From Vitrella brassicaformis (lineage: Eukaryota > Sar > Vitrellaceae): a stretch of DNA of 52,588 nt. A program made the position numbers and the translations under genes. Under the pieces are notes generated by a model, which was given only the letters and a program-made list of their open reading frames with translations, was not told the DNA's origin and ran no database searches. Shown piece after piece: positions 21,312 to 36,172 of this stretch. Each line of letters opens with the position of its first letter. The stretch's first letter is position 1. The stretch lies in assembly GCA_001179505.1 (NCBI GenBank), contig CDMY01000517.1, forward strand, positions 1 through 52,588. Reading direction: 5' to 3'.

Positions 21312-22238
21312 TCATTGCACCGCAGCGACCATCTCTGTTGATGCGCCCTTCTTCTGCGTCTGCTCATCGGGCCTGACCTCTCGCCGATTTGCCATGAATG
21401 CCAGTGCGGTGTTCCAGAGGTAGGCCGCGCACAGGTTGGCGGGCACGAGGAGGTGTGGCGGTGTGAAGTAGAAGTTGAGGGCCTGGAAGGGGATCCACAC
21501 CTTCCACGCCACCAGCACCGTGTCGAACCACTCCTGCTCCAGCTTGGCCGCCGCCTCACCCATGCTGCCCCCACTGGCACACACACCGACACCGAATGAC
21601 ACACACATGTGGAGAGAGATTTGTGTGTGCGTCGTTCGGTTCGGTGTGTGTGTTAGGTGCTTACTTACCGAAGGAGTGTCTGTGTGATGTAGAAGGTGGG
21701 TAAGTAGATGAGCGGCGTGTGGATGAAGTTGTCGACCAGCGTCTTGCCCACGGCCTGGCGCGTGTGGTTGCCGGCCGTCAGGGGCAGCCACGCAAAGAAA
21801 CGACCATACCCGTACACCTGAAAGCAAAGCATGTGATTGATGTGCGCACACCGTGAGAGAGAGAGAGAGAGACAGACCATCCATCATCGCTCCCTTCCTT
21901 GTCAGTGTGCTTTAAACCTACCCATAGCAGCGTCTGGAAGCCGCCCGAATAAAGGCAGCCGAATATGACCATGGCCCTTGTGCGCGTGTCGTCCCATTTC
22001 TTCCTCTTCTCGATAAGAAATTGACTCGTCAAGTCGCCCGCGCCGATGATGCAACCAGCTGCGGGGACGGACAAGCACACAGAGGCCACAATGCAGCTAC
22101 GTGACGGACATCTATGCGAAGGCCCCTTCACATCGCACCTGTGATGACTCCTGAGGCCAGCGGGTTGGCAGAGAAGAGGCTGTTCAGCTTCTTGAACAAC
22201 TGCACCATGCCTTCACTCAAAATCGCTATAAGAACCAT
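21312..22238 (-). CDS. Mpv17/PMP22-family membrane protein
   Basis: Exons 22238-22139, 22058-21922, 21817-21669, 21573-21312 encode 215 aa, the usual size for the family. Family hallmarks seen: G-D-L-T-S-Q near the first helix, R-A-M-V-I-F-G, the G-x-x-x-x-P-L spacing around W-L-P-L, and the C-terminal signature W-K-V-W-I-P-F-Q-A-L-N-F. Four hydrophobic helices are present. Mpv17/PMP22/Sym1 proteins sit in the inner mitochondrial or peroxisomal membrane and are linked to channel activity and mtDNA maintenance. Which organelle applies here cannot be told from the sequence. A second in-frame ATG ten codons downstream (plus-strand 22206-22208) is an alternative start. It is divergent from the coiled-coil gene, with 200 bp between starts. 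Confidence 0.88.
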
Positions 22239-22286
22239 CGGAAGCGCCGTTTGCGTTCGTTCTCCCCTCAGGGCTCTCCTCCTGCA

Positions 22287-22296
22287 AAGCTCGCAA
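22287..22296 (+). promoter_or_regulatory. AAGCTCGCAA promoter-like element
   Basis: Exact copy, 152 bp upstream of the ATG at 22439 and on the same strand. A CCGGTTTCGCC stretch (about 22391) further down resembles the GCGGTTTCACG element seen before two other genes. Confidence 0.45.
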
Positions 22297-22438
22297 TTGA
22301 AGGACGGCAGAAAAGAGGGCAAGAAAAGAGGAAGGGCGCAGGTGCCCGGCAGCCATAGTCGTGTGGATCTTGCGATTTTGACCGAAAAAGCCGGTTTCGC
22401 CGTGTTGAGCTCGACCCGCCGCTGCTTCATTGCCGCAG

Positions 22439-25295
22439 ATGGGCTCAAATCCCTTTGCGACGAACGGCCAGCCCTCCTGGCTGCAGAACATCCTCTCGAA
22501 GGTCGGCTTGCCGTCCACAACATTCGGCCACGACCCGCCACAGGCAGCCGAGGAGCCTCCAGCTGCGGCTGTCCGAGGCCGCAAGTATGGCGCCGGGATG
22601 TTTCATTCTGTTGGCCATGGCGCGGTGATGGAGTACCAGCAAGATCAGAGGGAGGGGGGGTTTTCACCGGCTGCATCAGCGGCATTGGTTGCGCGGCCTT
22701 TTGGAGCTTACCATGACGCTGAATCGGCGAGCGAGAGCATCCAGCAGGTACAGTCAGTACGTGTCGGTCGATATGACATGCGCTTGATGCACTCACTGTC
22801 TGCTTCGTGTCGTCCATCGTCCATCTGATCTGGGTACGTAATGTGTGTGGGTTTGTTGGGTGGTGTGCATCATCGTCCACAGGCGGAGCAGTCCCTCGCC
22901 GCGTTTTACCCCCGGGCGACGGCCAACCCGTCGACCACTATCATGGAGGATGGCTCCTCGGCCGGCACAGAGGGGCACCGGGCACTCATGGAGGGAGGCG
23001 GCAGCCCAACCTCGCCCACACAGGTGGGTAGGGTAGGGCCACAGACAGACAGCACACCGCAGACAATCAATGGATGGATGGATGGATGTGTGTGTGTGTA
23101 GGTGAATCCTGAGGTGGCTCGTCGTCGGCTGCTGGCGGACCGGACGGAGCGGACAGAGGCGATGCGCACCTTAGCTAAGCGCGTCAGCGACACCGCACTG
23201 GCGCACTCGTCCGTCAGAGACTCCATTCACAAGGCCGCCACAAACCTAAAGAAACAGGTTGGTGGGCGGGCGGGCGGGTGAATGCAGGACTGCACACACC
23301 CACACACACACAGGCAGCCAGACAGACAGATGATCCGCTCTCTCATCTGTGTGTGTCCTACAGTTGGACGACAAGACGGTCGAGCTGGATGCCCTGGAGC
23401 GAGAGAAGAAGATGCTGGTGGTGCGCCACACGGGCACCCTGCAGCAGCTCGAGAACGCCCGGGCGAGACTGCGCGGCGTCGAGGCCACCGCAGAGGCCTC
23501 ACAGTGGACAAACCTCTTCAAAGAGGTAGGTACCTACCGTAGGCAGACAAGGACCACACCAGGTGAGCCCCCCTTCTCTGTCTGTCTGTCTGTCTCAGAG
23601 CACGGCCTCATCCCACCCAGATCTGGAGCGGCTGCAGCAGCAGCTGAGCGTCAAGCAGGAGGAGCACCAGCTGCTCACCTCCCATCTACAGGAGCAGGCC
23701 AGGCGCGTCACCCGACTCACCCAGCAGATAGTCGCCTCACAGGAGTGCGGCGAGCGGCTCTCACGCGTCATCGAGCTGCAGAACGCCTTTCTCGGCCGGA
23801 GGGAGGGGGAGGGGCCCCGGGTGCTCGGCGAGCTGAGAGAGATGGGGGAGAGGCTCGACCGGGAGCAACAGGCGCTCCAGGCAGAGATGGACGCTGTGCC
23901 GCCTGGTGGGCGTGAGGCGAGATCTGATGGGAGGGAGATTGGGGTGTACATGGCATGGTGGGTGATATCTGTGTGTACGCGTGTGTGTTGTGTTGTGTGG
24001 TCGGTTGCATTGCAGATGTGGTGGAGGCGGCCCGGCATCGCGAGCGTGTGTCGGAGGATATGGGCCGGCTGGAGGCCGAGTACGCTGCGCTGTCGGCGCA
24101 GCTCACTTCCATAGAGGAACAGATCGGCGCACTCAACAGGTCAGTCACAGGACGACAGACAGACACGCGCCCTCCCTCCCTCCCTCCCTCCCTCGCTCAT
24201 TTCATGTCATGTGTGTGTGTGTGTGTGCGTCTGTCTGCAGGCTGTTGTCGCAGAAGGAGGCGCAGCTGAGCCAGTCGCAAGAGAGCCTCCGCACCGTGCA
24301 GGGCATCTCCGCCGCCCAGGCCAAACAGATCCACACCCTCAAAGGACAAATCGACACACACGTAAGTCAAGTACCCCCACAAATCACAGACCACCCCTCC
24401 CTCCCTCCCTCCCTCCATCCATCCATCCACACCGCCTTCCTTCGTGTGCCCTGCCCTGTGTGTGTCTGCAGCTGATAGACAAGCGCACGTCGGTGTCGGA
24501 GGAGGCCTTGCAGGTGGTCCGCATGGACACCGACATGCAGACGGCCCTCGAGGCCGTCCCCTCGCGCATAGGGCGGGACCTGCGCGTGCCATTCGTGTGT
24601 CTGGCGTCGATGCGCGGCTACAAGTTCGGGAGCAGGACGGTGCAGCTGCGGCTCGCACAGGGCGGCAAGGCTCTCATGGTGCACTACGGCAAAGGTATGT
24701 GGGAGGGAGGGAGGCCCTGCCCTGGGTGCGATAAATGCATTGTGTGGTGGGCATGTGTGTCTGCCTTGCAGGTCATGTGTTGCCAATCGAGGAGTTCCTC
24801 GACAAATTCGAAGACGAGGAGCTCGCCAAGGAGCGGGACAAGCACAACTTCGCATCTCTCTCCTCCCCAACATCAGCACCAGCTATACCAGTACCAGCAG
24901 CAGCAGCAGCGGCACCCGGAGCACCCTCCATGCCGGGCCTCCCCTCCCTCTCCCCCCCTCTCGCACTGCCGCCCATCCCCGACGACCAGCCCGCACCGAT
25001 GGAGCCCTCCCCATCGGATTTCCTCTCCAACGGCACCGCCCTCTCCCTCTCCCTCTCAGCCCACAGGCAACGAGGAGGAGGAGGCTATGGGTCTGGTGGT
25101 GGACACGGTGGACAGGTGCCCCTTGGGTCGGTCACCACACGCAGCACCGACCGAGGTGCCCTGGGCGAAGGCGGCGTCCACGCGTTATCTCGTGGCGGGC
25201 TTCCTCGTGTGAGTGAGCAGGGAGGCGGGAGTGGTGGTGGCGGTGGCGGTGTGGCGGGGTGGACGAAGCTGTTTAAGCCCAATTGGTCGAGATGA
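22439..25295 (+). CDS. Coiled-coil protein with GAR (GAS2)-like domain
   Basis: Nine exons: 22439-22747, 22883-23023, 23102-23257, 23364-23525, 23599-23905, 24016-24139, 24241-24361, 24472-24694, 24772-25295; 688 aa, all phases consistent. The N-terminal ~150 residues are Pro/Ala-rich and disordered. Residues ~150-470 form long charged heptads (coiled coil). At ~480-540 there is a compact domain: V-P-F-V, then R-G-Y-K-F-G, L-M-V-H-Y-G-K-G and I-E-E-F-L-D-K. This follows the GAR-domain pattern (Y-x-F-G, M-V-R-V-G-G-G-W, L-x-x-F-L). GAR domains bind microtubules. The tail is Pro/Ser- then Gly-rich. A cytoskeletal linker is therefore a reasonable guess. The domain match is by eye and moderate. 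Confidence 0.7.
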
Positions 25296-25977
25296 GAGGG
25301 TGTGTGGGCGGTTTTGCTTTGTCGTTCGGTCTTGTGTGAGTAGTGGACAGAGAGGCATTGGACGATTGGTTGACAGATGGATGGATCGATGGATGGGTGG
25401 GTGGGTGGGTGGAGGACTTGACGAATTGAATGGCCGGCCGGCCGGCTGGCTTGGTGCATCGAGACTCGCGATGACATTCAAAGATAGATAAGGACGTGCA
25501 GCCACACGAACACACACAACAGACACACACAGAGGTACGGCGATTCAACACTCACACAATCCATCCATCCAGCCCTGTCTGTCTGCAGCATGCGAGCATC
25601 GCTCACAGCCCCCCAATCCGCCCGCCCCAGGAAGGCCATTAAAACACCACACACCACTCATGTCATCTCATCTGAGGGGGCCGGGTTCTTGACACTCCAT
25701 TCATCCATCCATCCATCCATCCACTCATCCGAGGGAGGACATGTAGTAGGCTAACGAGTAGGAAGAAGGTGAGAGTCCTCGTGAACTCACTTCACCTACC
25801 ATACCAAGAGGGCTTAAACCGCATTCATGTTTCTCTCTAGAGCTGTACAGGCAGTGCACCGACAGACAAGACAAGACAGACGAGCAGCCCCGGTTTGATT
25901 TGGTTTGGTTGGTGGAAAAAATCTCAAAGACAAAGCATAGCATCCAACCACCCGTCTCATCCCATCATGATATTCAA
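25296..25977. other. Convergent intergenic region with microsatellites
   Basis: (ATGG)n/(GGTG)n at about 25378-25412, (GGCC)n palindromic tract at about 25430-25447 and (ATCC)n at about 25699-25725. No gene seen. Confidence 0.5.
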
Positions 25978-26302
25978 TCAGTAGTCGTCATCGAGGAACA
26001 TGTCGTCATCTTCCATTCTGTCTCGCCGACCGCCCCCGCCACCACGGCCCCCCTCCCTGCACACAGACACACATCAACACATCAACACACACGGCACAGA
26101 GACCCACAGCCGCGATGGATGGCTCTTGTGTGTTTGCTGTTGAGGGAGGGGAGGGGAGGGGGGGGGGGTGTTCAGGTCAGCTGCTTAGCTTACTCTCCGG
26201 GTGGCTTCATCGACAGCGAGAGTTTCCTGCCGTCCTTGTTGGTGACGCGGACCTGCACCTCCTCGCCCTCACTCAGGTGGTCGCTAACGTTCTCAACAAA
26301 AT

Positions 26303-26333
<31 letters not shown>

Positions 26334-28461
26334 ACACAGACGGCGTATGTGCGTGTGTGTGTGTGTGTGTCTTCGGGGTGCGGTTTGTTTGATGCTCCCC
26401 GCTAGCTCCCCCCTGCACCACCTCACTCGGAAATCTGTGAGACGTGCAGGAGTCCCCTGATGCCGGGTGCCAGGCTGACGAAGGCCCCATAGGGCGCCGT
26501 CCCCTCGACCGTCCCCGTCAGCCACGTCTCGCTGTTTGGCACATTCGCCGCATACCACTGATAGATGGAACAGAGAATAGGGCGTGTCGTGGTTCTGTGT
26601 GAGGTGTTGGGTTGGCGAGCGTACTGTTGTTTGAGGTACCTACCTCATCGACCCCTTCGTTGAAGTCCCTGGGTTCTCTCCTGGCCGGCTCGCGACGTGC
26701 GGGCTCCTCGCCGGGCTTGAGCATTGTCAGCGCCACCTGCACACACATACACACACACATAGACACACACACACATACCAAAAGATCAGATCCAGACGAC
26801 CACCGCAATATCGTCAGTCAAAGTCCGCTTACACCCCACCTCACCCCACCACCCCGCACCTGCTGCTTGTCAAAGTCGATCTTGACGATTCGGACATCGA
26901 CGTCCTGCCCGACCGTCACGACATCATTGACGTTGCCGACGAACTCCTGACACACATCAAATTACATCAAATCAACACACCACACATCGGTGGTTGGTGG
27001 GCAGGGCAGGGCAGGGTGTTGTGATGGTGTCGTGATGGTGTTGTGTTGTCTGACGCGACGCGACGCACCGGGGCGAGCTGTGAGATGTGCACGAGCCCGT
27101 CCACGCCGGGAGCGAGGTTGACGAAGGCGCCGAACGGGGCGAGAGACACGACAGTCCCTGAGGGAACCACACAAAGGACAGTCAGGAAGACACAACCTCA
27201 GCTTGTTTGTCGGGGGGGACGGGTCGGGGGGGGGGGGCTGTTGCTGCCTGACCCTTGAACCACGTCTCGGGAGGGTATGCGTCGAATGTCTTGAGGTCAG
27301 CCGACTCGGTGAGCATGCTGAGAGCGATGCGCTGGCGGTCCTCCTCGACACTCAGGACCTTCACCCTCACCTGGTTGACCACACACACACACACACATAC
27401 ATGTGTGTGTGTCTTAAGCTATCAGGTCAGCCACACACATGACATCACGTCACATCCCATCACACAGCTTACATGGTCGCCCTCCTTGACAACGTCGCGG
27501 GGGTCTGCGACGTAGTGGTCGGCCAACTGCGACACGTGAATCAGACCGTTGCGCACAGCACTGGGGGAGTGTGGCACAGCCAACACAAACACAGACACAG
27601 ACACAGACACAGCCACCAAGACAGTGAATGAGGCCCATCGTATCGTCCGCTAGCTACGCCTGTCGTGTGTTGTGTGTCGTAGGCCCACAAAGACAATACA
27701 TACCCGATGTCGACGAACGCACCGTACTGGGCGATGTTGACCACGATGCCGTCCACAAGGTCACCTGAAAGAAACGCCACAGACAGACAGACAGACAGAC
27801 AGGTCGGTCGAGAGTCCGCCAGAGTGGGTGTGTCATCAAGTCACACACATCCTCACCGGGTTTGAAAGCCGAGAAAGGCTTCCTCTGCTCAAACACCGGC
27901 GACTCGGTGGGCTCTGTCGTCGACTCCCCCTTGTCGCCCTCGCCCTCCACCCCCACCTCTGCCTTGTCCTCCACGGCAACGGACTCTGCCACTGCCGCTG
28001 CTGTTTCCTCTTTTGGCACATCGGACACTTCATTCCCAGGCGCCTCAGACACACTGACGACAGACAGCACACGTGACTGCCATCAGATCTGATCTGTGAT
28101 ATGTGTGTGATCTTACGCAGTGGGTGTGGTGCCGAGCTCTGCAGTCGACAGGACGACCACGGCGCGCCTCAGCCGTCGTGGTGGCTGTCTGTGTGGGTGA
28201 GAGCGGGATCCGACAGCCAGCTCCAGCCCGCCCAGAAAGCCCTCCGCCGCCAGCAGCAGCGCTCTCGCCTCATCGTCGGCATCGATCTGGAAACCTGCAA
28301 CGTCCGCAGCAACGTGACATGACAAAGGCAGGCAGGCAGCACAGATCCATCACCCACCCACATGAAGCAGATGCGGCAGCTGGAGTCATGCATCTGATCT
28401 TACCGAGGGATATGAGGGGCAGCAGGGCGACTGAGCAGATGACCGCTGACAGCTTCATCAT
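25978..28461 (-). CDS. Plastid-type triple S1-domain RNA-binding protein
   Basis: Twelve minus-strand exons from 28461 to 25978 (28461-28404, 28294-28117, 28053-27857, 27764-27704, 27560-27473, 27370-27253, 27157-27069, 26946-26860, 26736-26644, 26557-26427, 26304-26194, 26056-25978); 429 aa, phases consistent. A hydrophobic leader (residues 3-19) precedes an Arg-bearing stretch and an acidic Ala/Glu linker, like the bipartite leaders of complex-plastid proteins. Three S1 folds follow at about 145-218, 231-300 and 333-398. Each has Y/F-G-A-F-V then G-L-I/V/L-H-V/I-S-Q. The C-terminus is Gly/Arg-rich then acidic. Plastid ribosomal protein S1 and related factors bind mRNA during translation. 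A plastid location is inferred from the leader. Divergent from the gene at 28697. Confidence 0.8.
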
Positions 28462-28519
28462 GGCTAAACTCAGAATCCTTCTCGTCTGCCTTAGCGAGCT
28501 CCAGCGCGCGACGATTTTC

Positions 28520-28528
28520 AGCTCGCAA
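28520..28528 (+). promoter_or_regulatory. AGCTCGCAA promoter-like element
   Basis: CAGCTCGCAAAGG lies 177 bp upstream of the ATG at 28697 on the same strand. The copy differs from the 10-mer only at its first base. Confidence 0.4.
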
Positions 28529-28696
28529 AGGGGACAGGAGTTGTCTCAGCTTTTTTCGGACTGCTGTCGACGGCAACACACTCGTCTGCTTGGTTCCTGG
28601 CGTCGAAGGCAGCTTCCTTTCGCTTCTCCTGACAACCTTTCACATCTGAGGTTCTGGCCGCCTCCCTTGCTTGCTTGTGAGCGTCCGTCCGCGGAG

Positions 28697-29251
28697 ATGA
28701 ACCCGCTTCACCGGTTCCTCTCGCGGGCCTCGATGCAGGTCCTCGAGCACCACATCAAGGAGTGGCTTGTGGTATGTTAAGCAGACGACTCGGAGGGGGT
28801 GTCTACCTGCCTGCCTGTCTTCTCTTCCCGTGTCGATGAGAGAGATGAGCAGACGTGTGTTGTGCTGTCTGTGTGATTTGGTTGGTGGTCAGAACAACCC
28901 GGCGTTTCAGCGGTTTGCCGTGACGACGTCAAGGCAAGCCGATGAGATGATCAGGAAAGCGGCAGAGATGTCGGCGCAGCAGATGAAGGTACGCCGCTCA
29001 AGCAAGCACACACGCGCCCCCTCACACACACACACAAATCAGTCCTCCGTGTCGGTCTGTCTGTCTGTGTTGTGTTTGTACGTCCGTGTGGTGTGTGTCA
29101 GAACAACCCTCACTGGCAGAACATGCATCACAACCAGAACATGTCCCCCTTTTCCCGCCCGTCGTTCGCCCCGCCCTCCATGAACCCCAACCAGAATAAT
29201 GTCATGTCGATGATCTCACAGCTCTTCAACACACAGCAACCAAGGCGGTAG
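28697..29251 (+). CDS. Small unknown protein (106 aa)
   Basis: Exons 28697-28771, 28893-28988, 29102-29251 are phase 0 at both junctions, with GTATGT/GGTCAG and GTACGC/GTGTCAG borders. The N-terminal half is amphipathic helical, with Arg/His/Lys residues. Exons 2 and 3 both begin with Asn-Asn-Pro. The C-terminal half is rich in Asn, Gln, Met, Pro and Ser, with no acidic residue. There is no transmembrane segment and no recognised family. The basic amphipathic start could be a mitochondrial presequence, but that is speculative. The clean splice model and the upstream AGCTCGCAA element support it as a real gene. Confidence 0.6.
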
Positions 29252-29935
29252 ACGGACAGACCAATCCCACCGCTGCGATGGAGTGTTTTGGCTGACGACC
29301 GTTGGTTGGGCTGAGTGAGTGAGTGAGTGAGTGGGCGGTTTGTACAGAGCCGTGTTGTGTGTATCTCTCTGTGTGTAAGCATGTGCACGTGAGCGAGAGA
29401 GAGAGAGAGAGAGAATCACAGCTGTGACGTGTTGTACCATGCCATGATGGCCATTGTGTGCTGGGCGGGCCGGCGGGGTGGGTACGGTGTGGTGTGGTGG
29501 TAACGAACCACTCGAAGAGTGACTGACCGACTGGGCAGAGGGGTGGGCGAGTGAGCGACGCCCTTCCGCCACTCGCTCGCTGCTGCGAGTCGCAGCCGCC
29601 GTCCGTTTTGTTCCTGCATGCTGCGATGGACCGTCTTGTGCACAGGCAGACACAGCACCCCGTCTGTGTGCCCGTCTGTGTGCCTGTCTGTCTGTCTGTC
29701 TGTCTGTTTGTCGAGAGAAGCCGGAGCGCAGTGTTCTGACTGGCTGGTTGGTTGGTGGTGCATTTGACGCATGGCAGAGAAAGAACCCAGACTGACTGAT
29801 TCGCGCCGCTGTGTTCCTCAAGTTGTTTGACGCCCATCTTTGTACGGGGCTGTGCGCCTCGGAACGATTCCCTCCGAGGAGTGTTTACGGGCGGGGTGAG
29901 AACCAAATTCGATGTAGCGAGTGTTTCAGCCCAGA
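29252..29935. other. Intergenic region
   Basis: (GAGT)n and (GA)n near 29312-29414, and (TGTC)n near 29675-29710. Frames here are repeat translations. The promoter of the gene at 29936 should lie in the last ~150 bp. Confidence 0.5.
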
Positions 29936-31293
29936 ATGCGTTCCCGCCTGACGTCGTCTGATCTCGGCGGCACCCCCGAGCGTCGGTCCCGCTCCCGGGA
30001 GCGACCCGCCGACCCCAAGACCAAGATGGACCACGACCGGCCTGAAAAGAGCGACGACGAGAGCGACGAGGGCATCGACGGCATCGACGCCATGGAGGGC
30101 GGTGGGGAGGGCGACGAGAGCATGCCCTTCCTGCCCATCCCCAGCGACCTGAGGCCCGACGTCGTGTCGTCGTCGGGCGATAATGGATTTGGCAGTATTA
30201 GCTACGGTGACGGCGAGGAGGAGTCCGATTCGCCTGAGAAGCGTGCATTCAGAGTGTTGGCGCAGTACTCGCCTCCTGACACGGGTACGTGTTGACGGAC
30301 GGATGGCTGGATGCTCCCCTCCCACGACCAAACGTCTTGTCACTTGGTGTGTGTGGTGTGGTGTGGTGTGCTGTGGTGTGTTGTGGTGTGTGTTCAGAGG
30401 ACCGCACGGATAAGCGGAGCAGTTTCGGCGGTACGCAGTCGCCCCAGGGCGGCACGCCGCAGCCGCCCATGACGCCATCGCACCTGCTCTACCTGCACCA
30501 GACCTACCCCTACACCACCACCAGCCAGGGGTCCATCTCCTACGAGGGCGCCATCACGCCCCCCAACAACCGCAGCGGACAGGTCTCGCCCAAGCGAGAG
30601 CACGGTGGCGGTGCCAATGACACTGCTGTCAACAACAAAACCACTACCAATGGGGGCGGTGCTGGTGGCGGGGGTGGTGGTGGTGGGCGGCTGAGCGCGG
30701 CGTCGATCATCGTGAGCAACCGTGAGGACGAGCTGTTCCGCGAGCCGTCGGACGAGGGCGTGCAGAAGCTGATAGAGATGATTGGTGCGGGGGAGGGGGA
30801 GGGGGAGGAGGGGATGGGCGAGGAGGCCAAGACGGTCGTGCGGCTGCGCAAGGGGTGTGTCCACACCAGAAGCACCTCGGTCAACACCGCAGGGGATGTC
30901 ATGGACGAGCACTCCCAGCAGCAGCAGCAGCAGCCGCCGGCCACGGTGACGCGCCTATTGCCGCCATTCCCCCTTGCATACACACCGCCCACACACACAT
31001 ATGGCCAAGCCGACGACGAGAACACCATCACCAAGCAGCAGCAGGAGGGCGGCCAGGAGCAGGAGCACGACAGCCAGAACCAGACGGCGGGAGCGGGAGG
31101 GCCGGCACGGACCTGGCTGGGGGCGCTGCTGATGCACCTGTGTCGCAGCGTGCAGCTGGGGGTGCTGCTGCTGGTGATCCTGCTGCTGTGTTTTGTGCTG
31201 TTCGTGTGCTACCTGCTGTGGCTGGACAGGCAGGCCGAGAAGAGGGGCGTTGTGGGAGGGCTGGGCAAGCCCGTGCGGCCCTACTACATGTAG
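29936..31293 (+). CDS. Single-pass membrane protein with long disordered N-terminus, unknown
   Basis: Two exons, 29936-30284 and 30398-31293 (414 aa, phase 1). The intron is an unusual (TGTGG)n-rich tract. About 365 residues of low-complexity sequence come first: Arg/Ser-rich, acidic, Pro-rich, a Gly run, a Gln run. One strong hydrophobic helix (about residues 367-391, Leu/Val/Cys-rich) follows. The protein ends with a 23-residue basic tail closing in P-Y-Y-M. This is a near tail-anchored topology with the bulk probably cytosolic. Ser-Pro motifs suggest phosphorylation. No family recognised. Confidence 0.7.
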
Positions 31294-32256
31294 CATACAT
31301 AGCAAGGTGGGAGATGGATGGATGCCTATCGGATGGGATGGATGTGGCTGGCCCATCTCTGAGGGTCTGAGGGGGTGTGTGTGGGTGTGCATCGGTCTGT
31401 CTGTGTGGGTGGCTGTCTGTCTGTGTGAGTGCGAGACGGGTGCTTTGTACAGCTAGAGAGAGAGTTGTCTGTCTGTCTGTCTGAAGGTGTCTGCGCGACT
31501 GTGTGTGTGTGTGTGTGTGCGGGGGAGGGGGGAGGGGGGAGGGGAGGGCGTGTGTGTGTGTGTGTGAATAGCGGATGTCTATCGTACCTATTGGCCTGTC
31601 TGCCTCCCTGCCTGTCCAGTGCCGTCCCATCTCACTCGCGCCGTCCAAGGGACCTACTCAATGACCTTAGTTGCCAGCCCCGGTGTGTGTGAGTATTGTG
31701 TCGAGGAGGTCTCCTTCACCTACGGAGTTCTGTGCCGAGCAGCACGGGCCTCCGTATTGTTGTTCGAGCCTTTCTTGACACGATGCAGTACACACACCAA
31801 CAGCAGCAACAGGAAGGGAAGAACTAGTCAAAATGAGCGGCACAGACAGACACACACCTTTGTTTGGATGACTTGGCTTGGATGGGAGAGTGCCATGGAG
31901 TGTGGATGCGTGTTGACTTCAAAACTGCCCGCCCGCCCGTGTCAGTCAAAGTCAAGAGGTACACACAAGACAGCATCGCCTATGAGAGTCCTCACTGGCT
32001 CAAACCAATCAACCAATCACTCACTCGATGTCCCATCGCCCAAGACACTCATGCACACACACACACACATACACACACATACACGTGTCTTTCCTTCCCC
32101 TCCTCTCTCCTGGCCGGTGGGGGCAGCGCGCCGACAGATAGTTGATCGGGGAACTGAGTGTCTGACGGTGCTCACGGTGTCACCGAGCACCGGCCATACC
32201 ATCAGCTCTCCAATCTCATGGCAGTGCGCCGCATAAACCATTGGGCATCACTCACT
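31294..32256. other. Convergent intergenic region
   Basis: TG/CT/GGGGA-rich sequence (31360-31570) and (AC)n at about 32054-32080. No supportable gene. Short frames have repeat-driven composition. Confidence 0.5.
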
Positions 32257-35906
<3,650 letters not shown>

Positions 35907-35991
35907 CAGTGGAAGATCTGATGAACACAGCGCCTCTTCGGGGTCAGAAGAGGCCGCAAACACCCGGGGAGAGCCACTGGTTTGCAAGCTC

Positions 35992-36000
35992 AGCTCGCAG
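35992..36000 (+). promoter_or_regulatory. AGCTCGCAG promoter-like element
   Basis: Near-copy of the AAGCTCGCAA element, 181 bp upstream of ATG 36173 on the same strand. A TTCAG at 36151-36155 before the start could end a 5'-UTR intron, which would place the element closer to the mature start. Confidence 0.35.
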
Positions 36001-36172
36001 ATCTCCGCGCCTTTTCCGAAAGCTCAAACAGAGGGTGATTTGCTTCCTTGGGCTAGATCGGTAGGTCGGCTGCCATCCACAAGACAAGCAATTCATTCAC
36101 ACACATCATTCACAGCGGCTGTGTGTGTTTGGCGTCATTCCTTGTCTGTCTTCAGATCTCAGTCACTGCGTC

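Noticed and set aside
22128-22880. 250-codon minus-strand frame covering the Mpv17 start
   Set aside because: Only its last 33 codons are the real first exon (from ATG 22238); the upstream part is antisense to the coiled-coil gene's first exon.
25900-26460. 186-codon plus-strand frame
   Set aside because: Antisense to well-supported S1-protein exons; includes a His-Thr microsatellite run.
31294-32256. Search for tRNA or other RNA genes in the intergenic spacers
   Set aside because: No cloverleaf-compatible A/B-box pair or other recognisable RNA could be found by eye; a covariance-model scan would be needed to exclude them.
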